Positions 7,326-13,056 of a stretch of 22,073 nucleotides of DNA are shown piece by piece. Numbering within the stretch: position 1 is the first letter of the stretch; each line of letters starts with the position of its first letter. Source of the stretch: JAIPJA01 sp964390115 (GTDB lineage: Bacteria > Patescibacteriota > Patescibacteriia > Patescibacteriales > UBA12465). Location of the stretch: NCBI GenBank assembly GCA_964390115.1, contig CAYMGT010000009.1, positions 1 through 22,073 on the forward strand, written 5' to 3'. The notes below the pieces were generated by a model. It saw nothing but the letters and a program-made list of their open reading frames with translations. It ran no database searches and was not told the origin of the DNA. The position numbers were made by a program, and so were the translations under genes.

Positions 7326-8144
7326 TTAATTTAATTTTTTAATCGTTTTATTTTCAATTAATGATTGCATTTGAATGATTGCTATCTCATTTAATTTTTG
7401 TAATCTATCTTTTTGTTCGAAACCTTGCCTGATAAACTCAGCATTTAGACTTTCTAAACCTGCTAAACAGACCAACTGAGAAACATCAGCATAATCTCTC
7501 ATATTCCCATCTTTTCCTTTATTTTACTCGCTCCATTCTTTAGCCGTTTTACCGAAAAGAGCCACATTTAAAACATCAGCCTCACTGGCATAAATATTAT
7601 TCATTTGAATTTTAGAAATATTTTTCGGAATTAAATGCTTTTTAACGGCATCTGTATGAACAATATAATTTACTTTCGCTAATGTTCTTTTGGCGTCCCA
7701 TCCGAGCAATTTTTTTTCATTTTCTTCTTTCTTCAACCTTTGAAATTCTTTAATAAGATAAAGTTTGAACTCTGGAGAAATCCAACTTGCAAATTCAAAC
7801 GCAATATCCATATGAGCAAAGGTCCCACCATAGCGTCCTGCTTGAGAACGAATACCAACAGCATTGGTGTTTTCTATCCACTTTTTTGGGGTAAGAACAA
7901 AAGAATTTGAACCACTTTCATTTTTAAAGGTATCGAATTCGACACGGTTAAAACTTGGATTATGGATTTTTTCCCAAATTCCCATAAATTCAACTGTATA
8001 TCTTGTTTTCATCCAGTTTTGAATAGCAAAACGAGGATCATCAGAGTTTTTAAACTTTGCAATATCTGTAAGAGAAATATAATCTTCTTCTTTTTTAGAG
8101 AAAAAATTAACATTAATATTTTTTACAACAAGTGCTTTTTTCAT
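7326..8144 (-). pseudogene. KilA-N domain gene interrupted by one in-frame stop
   Basis: The frame from ATG 8144 gives 206 aa with a KilA-N DNA-binding domain: YISLTDIAKFKNSDDPRFAI, NWMKTRYTVEFMGIWE, FVLTPKKWIENTNAVGI, GGTFAHMDIAFEFASWISPE and FKLYLIKEFQRLKKEE. A TAA at 7524-7526 follows FGKTAKEWSE, but the same frame continues with GKDGNMRDYADVSQLVCLAG, ESLNAEFIRQ, RLQKLNEIAI and ends at TAA 7326-7328. That continuation is the normal C-terminus of the family, so the ancestral protein was 272 aa and a single nonsense change has cut it. The N-terminal DNA-binding part may still be made. KilA-N proteins are typical of phages and related mobile elements. Confidence 0.85.
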
Positions 8145-8167
8145 AAAAATTTATTTAAGCTAAATTC

Positions 8168-8196
8168 ATTATATCAAATACTATATGAAATTTCTA
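8168..8196 (-). promoter_or_regulatory. Unit promoter, copy 3 (KilA-N gene)
   Basis: On the minus strand TAGAAA (8191-8196), 17 bp, TATAAT (8168-8173) with extended TGATATAAT. The spacer TTTCATATAGTATTTGA is close to those of copies 1 and 2. The leader here is about 17 nt rather than zero. Confidence 0.7.
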
Positions 8197-8204
8197 TAAA
8201 ATTA

Positions 8205-8233
8205 AAATAAAAGAACCTAAATTAGGTTCTTTT
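8205..8233 (-). terminator. Terminator after repeat copy 3
   Basis: AAAAGAACCT (8209-8218) pairs with AGGTTCTTTT (8224-8233), with further A residues to the left giving a T-run on the minus strand. It ends transcription coming from the RT gene, just before the KilA-N promoter. Confidence 0.75.
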
Positions 8234-8236
8234 GTA

Positions 8237-8270
8237 TGCGGGGAGAGTGGGACGATGTTGGAACTTTTTT
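8237..8270. repeat. 34-bp interspersed direct repeat, copy 3
   Basis: Identical to copy 2. It lies 55 bp past the stop of the DGR reverse transcriptase gene and directly before the terminator at 8205-8233 in the minus direction. Confidence 0.9.
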
Positions 8271-8325
8271 TAGATAAAGTTAGTCTTTATTTCAATAAAA
8301 TTAATAAAATTGGCTATTATGTTAT

Positions 8326-9327
8326 CTAGCTATAATAGTTAATCCAATAATTATTTAATAATTCTTGCTCAGTTTTATAGCTATTTCCATGTTTCAATAA
8401 TCCTAAATATGAAGCTAGACTTTCAGGCCTAGCATTATCTTTAATTTTTCTCATCATTCTCTTCTTGGTCTTAACTCGCAAGATTTTATATTCAGGAAAA
8501 TGAATCCACCCCAGAAAATCAACGCCATTAACTAAGGTTTTTATATGCACCTTGTGGGGATGAAGTCGAAGCTTTAATCTCTCAAATAAAAATGTTTCAA
8601 TTTTGGGCAATATAGATACTAACTTATCTCTATCATCTGTTAAAAATACAAAGTCATCGGCATAACGAATATAATATTTTATTTTTAACTCATGCTTAAC
8701 ATATTGATCAAAAATATTCATATAAATATTAACAAGTAACTGCGAAGTTAAATTTCCCAATGGTAAACCTTTATTAGGCTTAACTGCGAAACTATTAATA
8801 ATATTTTTTAAAAGCCAAATAATTCTTTTGTCTATAATATAATCATCCAAAATCTTTAATAGAACTCGGTGGTCAATACTGTCAAAAAATTTTCTAATAT
8901 CGCATTGTAAAATCCAACAAGTCCTTGTATTATTCTGGCTAACCTTATTAGCCATAGTTTCAAAATCTCTTAAAGCTCTATGTGTTCCTTTCCCTGTTTG
9001 ACAAGAATATGAATGAGCAATAAAGGTCTTAGAGAAAAAGGGGTATAACTTTCTGTAAATAGCATGATGAATGAGTCTATCAAAAACGGAAGCTTTATGA
9101 ATATGTCTCAACTTAGGGTCTACAACATAGAAACTGTGATAAGAGCCATGTGAATATTTAAGATTGGCAAGTTGGCGATTAAGATGTAAAATATTATCAG
9201 CAAGATTAAGCGAAAACTTAATTACATCCATCCTATTTCTCTTGCCAATAATAAACTCTTGCCAAGCTAATAACATATTATCTAATGATATAATATCTTC
9301 ATAACTAATAACTAATTTTTTCTTCAT
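8326..9327 (-). CDS. DGR reverse transcriptase
   Basis: 333 aa, the compact size of DGR reverse transcriptases. Motifs in order: RHIHKASVFDRLIHHAIYR (74-92), motif A CDIRKFFDSIDH with Asp143, the DGR-type motif KGLPLGNLTSQ (186-196), catalytic YADD (222-225) and VDFLGW (269-274). No maturase, endonuclease or Cas1 domain is attached. The LPLGNLTSQ form and the TR/VR pair 400-900 bp upstream identify it as the enzyme that copies the template repeat with errors at adenines. The start is ATG 9327, only 6 bp from the oppositely oriented avd start. It is followed by repeat copy 3 and a terminator. Confidence 0.95.
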   Translation of the reverse strand: MKKKLVISYEDIISLDNMLLAWQEFIIGKRNRMDVIKFSLNLADNILHLNRQLANLKYSHGSYHSFYVVDPKLRHIHKASVFDRLIHHAIYRKLYPFFSKTFIAHSYSCQTGKGTHRALRDFETMANKVSQNNTRTCWILQCDIRKFFDSIDHRVLLKILDDYIIDKRIIWLLKNIINSFAVKPNKGLPLGNLTSQLLVNIYMNIFDQYVKHELKIKYYIRYADDFVFLTDDRDKLVSILPKIETFLFERLKLRLHPHKVHIKTLVNGVDFLGWIHFPEYKILRVKTKKRMMRKIKDNARPESLASYLGLLKHGNSYKTEQELLNNYWINYYS

Positions 9328-9333
9328 AAAAAT

Positions 9334-9691
9334 ATGACTAATAATACCCCCCCCCAGAGAAAATTTCTCTATTTTACAAAAACTAACTACAGCCTATTTA
9401 CTTTGGCACAATTTTTCAACTCAATTACCCAGACTTACTCGCTATAGTTTAGGAGCTAAAATTGACAATCTTTTTACCGACACTTTAGAATTAATTTTAA
9501 CAGCAAAATATAGTAGCAAAGATAATAAGATAAAATATATTAATCAAGCGATAATAAAATTTGATTCTCTCAAATTCTTTTTACAAATTCTCTGGCAGAG
9601 CAAAGCTTTGGATAATAAAAAATATTTACAATTATCCAGCCTATTAGCAGAAATCGGTAAAATAATGGGTGGCTGGAAAAAACTATTTTAA
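9334..9691 (+). pseudogene. avd: DGR accessory gene avd, frameshifted at a C9 run
   Basis: From ATG 9334 the frame reads MTNNTPP and then hits nine C residues (9347-9355). With nine C it runs to a TAG after 38 codons. With eight C it gives an uninterrupted 118-aa protein ending at TAA 9689-9691. That protein has the Avd hallmarks AYLLWHNFSTQLPRLTRYSL, GAKIDNLF, FDSLKFFLQILWQSKALDNK and LLAEIGKIMGGWKKLF, a four-helix protein that forms a pentamer and binds the RT and template RNA in known DGRs. No alternative start exists in the downstream frame. It is on the plus strand, opposite to RT, TR and target. The shift may be a true mutation, a phase-variable switch or a homopolymer sequencing error. 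Confidence 0.85.
9341..9370 (-). promoter_or_regulatory. Candidate RT promoter containing G9 and an inverted repeat
   Basis: On the minus strand GAGAAA (9364-9369), 17 bp, TATTAT (9341-9346), about 7 nt from start site to the RT ATG. The spacer holds the nine-G run, and the perfect repeat AGAGAAA (9356-9362) / TTTCTCT (9364-9370) overlaps the -35. The -35 is weak, so this is a hypothesis. The -10 position fits a leaderless RT message. Confidence 0.35.
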
Positions 9692-9714
9692 AAACCCGCC
9701 TTTAAAAAGACGGG
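9691..9714 (-). terminator. Terminator immediately downstream of TR
   Basis: On the minus strand CCCG-T-CTTT / AAAG-G-CGGG (9711-9714 and so on down to 9695) forms a hairpin followed by TTTT. It starts 10 nt past the end of the TR. It probably defines the 3' end of the template RNA and separates it from the RT gene. Confidence 0.6.
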
Positions 9715-9921
9715 AAATAAAACACTTGCGAACAGCCAAGAAACGATAGTTAGCATTCCAGTCATTATCAAGCCAATTCAGATTAAGCTTACGCTTGTCA
9801 TCATTGACATTCAGATAAGGCACATGGCGATTGTCATTAGTGTTCTGCCAAACAGAACCGATAAAATCACTTTCAGTTATCTATACCACCGTCCCTTCAA
9901 TTCTGTTGGGACTGTATTTCA
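9695..9921 (-). ncRNA. Predicted DGR template RNA
   Basis: Inferred transcript from the candidate promoter at 9928-9957 to the terminator at 9691-9714, about 225 nt, containing the whole 139-nt TR plus about 60 nt of 5' flank. In studied DGRs the RNA spanning the TR and its flanks is the template and primer source for mutagenic cDNA synthesis. The ends are inferred, not observed. Confidence 0.45.
9724..9862 (-). repeat. DGR template repeat (TR)
   Basis: 139 bp matching the VR at 10227-10365 at constant offset 503 with no indels. The 25 differences all fall on T of the plus strand, that is A of the coding strand (25 of 37 adenines). None of the other 102 bases differ. Translated in the VR frame the TR reads with many AAY codons (NLNWLDNDWNANYRFLAVRK at the end), the usual design that places diversifiable Asn or Asp codons at the binding surface. 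The rightmost 27 bases of the coding strand are identical to VR and serve as the homing-start region. Confidence 0.97.
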
Positions 9922-9927
9922 TTTGAG

Positions 9928-9957
9928 ATATTAAAATCTACCAACTAAAAGTGCCAA
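9928..9957 (-). promoter_or_regulatory. Candidate promoter of the template RNA
   Basis: On the minus strand TTGGCA (9952-9957, 5 of 6), 18 bp, TAATAT (9928-9933, 4 of 6). Transcription would start about 60 nt before the TR. Confidence 0.4.
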
Positions 9958-10039
9958 GTATTTTTATTTTTTAAAATAATATCCAACTCTCTAGCTAGAT
10001 AGATACAACTAACCATTCTGGCTAAAACATTATTTTAGA

Positions 10040-10080
10040 ATTCGACCGTCCGAAGCCTTGACCGCGGACTGATTCGTCTA
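10040..10080. other. Non-coding stretch between TR and target terminator
   Basis: The segment 9870-10105 has no gene. It is AT-rich except 10042-10080, which is clearly richer in GC and contains a short GTCCG / CGGAC inverted repeat. No function is assigned. Confidence 0.3.
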
Positions 10081-10110
10081 CTATCCAACTTTATTCTAAC
10101 ATAATTATAT

Positions 10111-10146
10111 AAAAAAATCTCGTCCTATTTTCATAAAACGAGATTT
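10111..10146 (-). terminator. Terminator of the DGR target gene
   Basis: AAATCTCGT (10115-10123) pairs with ACGAGATTT (10138-10146). On the minus strand it is followed by a run of seven T. It lies about 80 bp after the target stop codon and separates the target message from the template RNA. Confidence 0.8.
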
Positions 10147-10168
10147 GAAGTTTTTTTGGATTTAATAT

Positions 10169-10221
10169 CCAAGAGCTAAGTGTCCAAGGGACTAAAAGAA
10201 CCAAATGTCTAAAGTTCCAAG
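10169..10221. repeat. CCAAG short periodic repeat next to VR
   Basis: CCAAG or CCAAA recurs at 10169, 10184, 10201 and 10217, spaced 15, 17 and 16 bp, directly beyond the target stop codon on the homing side of the VR. No strong hairpin is formed. Confidence 0.4.
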
Positions 10222-10224
10222 GGC

Positions 10225-10791
10225 TTACTTGCGAACAGCCAAGAAACGATAGTAAGCACGCCAGCCACGAACAAGCCAAAACAGACCAAGCCTACGCTCG
10301 ACATCATCGACATCCAGACAAGGCACAAGGCGATAGCCAAGAGTGCGCTGCCAAACAGAACCGAGGGCAACAATTGGAAACTGTCTTTGTAGCTCAGGAT
10401 GTTTTTGAGCAAAAGCTTGTTGCTCAAATAGAGTAGCTGGACGGAAACCATCCTTATCCATTTCTTTTTTAGCATCTTCACTGCTAATATCACGATTGAA
10501 ATGAAATAGTTTAGTAGATATTTCTACTTTTTTGCCTTTCACTTCTTCTGGAATTGGAAAATTCTTTTCCGTAATATTTTCGTTCTTCCAATCATACTTA
10601 CCATCGGCAATCATTTGCTTTAGGGTGCGGGAATAATCTACTGTTAAGGTAATCATTTCTTCAGAATCTTTTTTAACTTGATCATTTTCTTTGTTAATCA
10701 AGGTTAAAATATCTTTTATAGAAATCTTACCTTCTTCTAGGGCTGTTAATACAGCCTGTAAATCGGAAACTGCAATACTTACTTTTTTCAT
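10225..10791 (-). CDS. DGR target protein with C-type-lectin-like variable domain
   Basis: 188 aa. The N-terminal 60 residues are predicted helical. The C-terminal half carries the ligand-binding fold of DGR targets: GFRPATLFEQQAFA (115-128), FPIVALGSVW (138-147) and WRAYYRFLAVRK (177-188). The VR covers residues 143-188 plus the first base of the stop codon. Nineteen residues differ from the template: 143, 149, 151-153, 155, 158, 160, 162, 164, 165, 167, 169, 171, 174-176, 178 and 180. The conserved W, L and RFLAVRK scaffold is unchanged. There is no signal peptide or membrane helix, so the protein is probably cytoplasmic or delivered through a partner. It has its own promoter and terminator. 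Confidence 0.95.
   Translation of the reverse strand: MKKVSIAVSDLQAVLTALEEGKISIKDILTLINKENDQVKKDSEEMITLTVDYSRTLKQMIADGKYDWKNENITEKNFPIPEEVKGKKVEISTKLFHFNRDISSEDAKKEMDKDGFRPATLFEQQAFAQKHPELQRQFPIVALGSVWQRTLGYRLVPCLDVDDVERRLGLFWLVRGWRAYYRFLAVRK
10227..10365 (-). repeat. DGR variable repeat (VR)
   Basis: The 3' end of the target gene. It aligns without gaps to the TR at 9724-9862. Changes relative to TR (coding strand) include A to G, A to T and A to C. Homology on the coding strand ends inside the stop codon, and at the 5' side just before residue 143. Confidence 0.97.
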
Positions 10792-10845
10792 TATAATGAA
10801 TTTTATATGGTTATTAATTCTATTTTTAAAAAACTATATTAGTAT

Positions 10846-10874
10846 AATATATCACAAGACGTATATTTTGTCAA
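10846..10874 (-). promoter_or_regulatory. Promoter of the DGR target gene
   Basis: On the minus strand TTGACA (10869-10874, perfect), 17 bp, TATATT (10846-10851). It leaves about 45 nt of leader before ATG 10791. This is the best -35 in the window, so the target is probably well expressed. Confidence 0.75.
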
Positions 10875-10986
10875 GCATATGTAGTGTACATTCAACATTC
10901 AAGTGCAACACCTGTCATATTATAGAATACTTCACGGGATATTTCCTTATCCAGTTTTTAGCTGTCTACAACCAAACCATTATCCG

Positions 10987-10995
10987 TGGTATAAT
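10987..10995 (+). promoter_or_regulatory. Extended -10 promoter of the element module
   Basis: TGGTATAAT with a poor -35. Start of transcription would fall about 5 nt before ATG 11007, giving a nearly leaderless message. No ribosome-binding site is visible. Confidence 0.6.
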
Positions 10996-11006
10996 AAATT
11001 CATATT

Positions 11007-11813
11007 ATGAAAAACCCTCAAATAATAGACAAAATAAAACAATTAGAGAAAGAATTTCAAACAGAAACTAATTGTTTAAAGAAAATGATTATAATCCATA
11101 AATATATGGAGTTTTTAAAAACGGAAAAAGTGTTGAAAACTATGTTTGCAGAAGAAAATAGCAAAACAAATGATACTTTAAATTCCATGATGACTGGCTC
11201 AGCCACTCTTGCCGACTTTGATATTCAGACAGGTAAAACTAATATAGAGGATAACTCAATATTCTTCTATACATTTTTAGACGCTATGTATAAAACCATG
11301 GAAGAATACAAGGCATTAACAAATAAAAAGAAAATAGATGAGTTTAAGGAAAAAGTTGAAATGGCTTTTAAGAGTTCTAATCAGGGGATGGTATATAATA
11401 TGTCTTTTACTGTTTTAAATAAAAAGGTAATCAATGAATTAAGTACGGAAGATTTTGTTAAAGGACACAAAGATAATATATATTTTGATAAAGGAAAAAG
11501 CATACTCCATATCAAGGGTAAACAGATAAAAATAAAAAGGAAGGCAGACCTCCCTCTTGAACATTATATTTTAGAATACCTGTTTGAACAAAATGATAAG
11601 ACGGAAGAAATATACTATAAAGACATAGCTACTGAAAAATTAAATGAATTAGAATACAATAGCAGTAAAGACTGGAAAAAATACTATAATGCTTGCGAAA
11701 GATTACAAAATAAAATAAGAGTAGATATAAATATAGATGATTTTCTAATTTACACTACCAACAAGACTGGTAATGTTAAAATAAATAAAAGATACCTTAA
11801 GTATTTAGGCTAA
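11007..11813 (+). CDS. Hypothetical protein with winged-helix-like C-terminus
   Basis: 268 aa, not recognised. The N-terminus is helical and charged (residues 1-60), and the middle is mostly helical. The C-terminal 100 residues look like a winged helix: HIKGKQIKIKRKADLPLEHY, ILEYLFE, a helix KDWKKYYNACERLQNKIRVD, and a strand pair ending NKTGNVKINKRYL. It opens the plus-strand module that continues with a GIY-YIG nuclease, a Rep and a serine recombinase, so a role in element control or maintenance is plausible. This is an inference from context only. Confidence 0.8.
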   Translation: MKNPQIIDKIKQLEKEFQTETNCLKKMIIIHKYMEFLKTEKVLKTMFAEENSKTNDTLNSMMTGSATLADFDIQTGKTNIEDNSIFFYTFLDAMYKTMEEYKALTNKKKIDEFKEKVEMAFKSSNQGMVYNMSFTVLNKKVINELSTEDFVKGHKDNIYFDKGKSILHIKGKQIKIKRKADLPLEHYILEYLFEQNDKTEEIYYKDIATEKLNELEYNSSKDWKKYYNACERLQNKIRVDINIDDFLIYTTNKTGNVKINKRYLKYLG

Positions 11814-11843
11814 GACTTATACAATAGATGGGTAAATAAAAAT

Positions 11844-12566
11844 ATGAAAAAATATAATTTATCACAATCAACAATTGAAAGATTAGGATATTATGTTTAT
11901 CTTCTTGCTGACCCGAGGAATAATAAAATTTTTTATGTTGGTAAAGGCAAGGGTAATCGTATTAACCAGCATCTTTTGGGAGCCTTGAATAACAAAACAA
12001 AAGAAACATCTAAGATTAAAAAAATAAGAGAAATCGAAAAGAGTGACTTCGAAGTAAAACATTATATTTTAAGACATGAACTTACTGAGAAAGAAGCATT
12101 TGAAGTAGAAAGTGCTATTATTGATGTTTTAGGAAAAGATAAACTGACCAACTTGATGAAAGGTCATAATGCAGAGGACAAAGGGTTAATGAAATTAGAA
12201 GATGTTAAGATAAAATATGAAGCCGAAGAAGCTATTATTGAAGATCGGGCTATTTTAATCAACATAAATAATCTATACAACAGAAGTATGTCAACTGTGG
12301 AAATTTATGAATCTACAAGAAAATCATGGAGAATTAATATAAAGAGAGCTGAGGATATTAAAATCGCCTTCTCTGTTTACCGTGGTATCATTAGAGAGGT
12401 CTTTTCTATACATAAATGGCTACCATCTTCCGAAGTAAAAGGTAGATATATGTTTCAAGGCAAAGTTGCTTCTAAATTTTTACGAGATAAGTATATTAAT
12501 AAGTCTGTTGCTAAATACTGGAAAAGAGGAAGTCAAAATCCAATTAAATATGTTATTAACAAATAA
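11844..12566 (+). CDS. GIY-YIG nuclease-family protein
   Basis: 240 aa. The N-terminal domain has the two family motifs in order: YYVYLLADPRNNKIFYVGKG (residues 12-31), then KGNRINQHLLGAL, KIKKIREIEKSDFEVKHYIL and EKEAFEVESAIIDVLG, whose glutamate is the usual metal ligand. The spacing and VGKGKGNR form match the LEM-3-like GIY-YIG subgroup. The C-terminal 110 residues contain a possible DNA-binding region (KSWRINIKRAEDI). It lies 30 bp after the previous gene, likely in the same transcript. It probably cuts DNA or RNA; the target is unknown. Confidence 0.85.
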   Translation: MKKYNLSQSTIERLGYYVYLLADPRNNKIFYVGKGKGNRINQHLLGALNNKTKETSKIKKIREIEKSDFEVKHYILRHELTEKEAFEVESAIIDVLGKDKLTNLMKGHNAEDKGLMKLEDVKIKYEAEEAIIEDRAILININNLYNRSMSTVEIYESTRKSWRINIKRAEDIKIAFSVYRGIIREVFSIHKWLPSSEVKGRYMFQGKVASKFLRDKYINKSVAKYWKRGSQNPIKYVINK

Positions 12567-12626
12567 GTTCCCGCAAAACACCACCCAAACTTAGCTAAAA
12601 CAAAAGAAATATAAAATTCCTCAATT

Positions 12627-12658
12627 ACTTCCATGTATAATCGTGGAAGTCTTTTTTT
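12627..12658 (+). terminator. Terminator after the GIY-YIG gene
   Basis: ACTTCCA (12627-12633) pairs with TGGAAGT (12644-12650), followed by seven T. It closes the 11007-12566 gene pair. Confidence 0.8.
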
Positions 12659-12665
12659 ATAGAAT

Positions 12666-12694
12666 AACCGCATAATTATTTAAGCGGTTTTTTT
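12666..12694 (+). terminator. Second, tandem terminator
   Basis: AACCGC (12666-12671) pairs with GCGGTT (12684-12689), followed by T residues to 12694. It runs directly into the GTG of the small ORF at 12695. Confidence 0.6.
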
Positions 12695-12847
12695 GTGTTT
12701 ACATATTCAAAACAATTAAGAAATGAATGTATCTCATACTTTAAAGAAGTATGTAGTCTTGATATTAATCACGAAACTGCTGACAAATACTTAGATAGTT
12801 TTGCAGATTTATATACAGGAATGGAAAATCTTTTAAGCGATGACTAA
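12695..12847 (+). CDS. Small hypothetical protein, 50 aa
   Basis: The frame GTG 12695 to TAA 12845-12847 encodes VFTYSKQLRNECISYFKEVC, then SLDINHETADKYLDSFADLY and TGMENLLSDD. The pattern of aromatic helix, ISYFKE, E-TADKYLDSFADLY resembles the short acidic helical proteins often found near recombinases in candidate-phyla elements, but I cannot name a family. The GTG start abuts a terminator T-run, so the true start or promoter is uncertain. A later ATG at codon 42 would be too short. Confidence 0.5.
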   Translation: MFTYSKQLRNECISYFKEVCSLDINHETADKYLDSFADLYTGMENLLSDD

Positions 12848-12873
12848 CTTAATTTTTTCAAAGGATATTATAT

Positions 12874-12908
12874 TTTTTTGGGATAGCTCGCCAGAGCAGA
12901 CCAAAAAA
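12874..12908. repeat. Hairpin 1 upstream of rep
   Basis: TTTTTTGG (12874-12881) pairs with CCAAAAAA (12901-12908), with an inner GCTC/GAGC stem. Part of a cluster of three inverted repeats in the 210-bp non-coding space before the rep gene. Confidence 0.6.
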
Positions 12909-12924
12909 TGAATACCTTTAAAAA

Positions 12925-12939
12925 TTAAGTATTACTTAA
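12925..12939. repeat. Inverted repeat 2 upstream of rep
   Basis: TTAAGT (12925-12930) and ACTTAA (12934-12939), perfect 6-bp arms with a 3-bp centre, between the two larger hairpins. Confidence 0.45.
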
Positions 12940-12942
12940 ATG

Positions 12943-12982
12943 TTTTCTCTCGCCAAAACTTTGCCAGTTTGGTGAGAGAAAA
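12943..12982. repeat. Long hairpin upstream of rep, candidate origin
   Basis: Positions 12943-12959 pair with 12967-12982 in a 16-bp stem (core TTTTCTCTC / GAGAGAAAA) with one G-T pair, one bulged A and a 7-nt loop. No T-run follows on either strand, so it is not an ordinary terminator. Its place 75 bp before an HUH Rep gene suggests a nicking-origin hairpin. Confidence 0.6.
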
Positions 12983-13056
12983 AACCATATACATTAACTG
13001 GATTATATACACACATCTGCACATGAAAATGACAAGTTTTTTAATCCTAAAGATAT

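Noticed and set aside
6197..8270. Integron cassette array
   Set aside because: The repeats have no inverted core sites or palindromic attC arms, and no integron-type tyrosine integrase is present in the window.
8326..9327. Group II intron or retron reverse transcriptase
   Set aside because: There is no maturase or HNH domain and no intron or msr-msd structure. The GNLTSQ motif and the TR/VR pair identify a DGR enzyme.
10042..10080. Decayed tRNA or left attachment site of the serine-recombinase element
   Set aside because: The GC-richer patch shares only short pieces (GGACTG, ATTCG) with tRNA-Ser and does not fold as a cloverleaf.
10091..10493. Two minus-strand frames (10091-10279 and 10209-10493) overlapping the VR
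   Set aside because: They are out of frame with the DGR target gene and exist because of the CCAAG-rich and terminator sequence. The target frame explains the TR/VR pattern.
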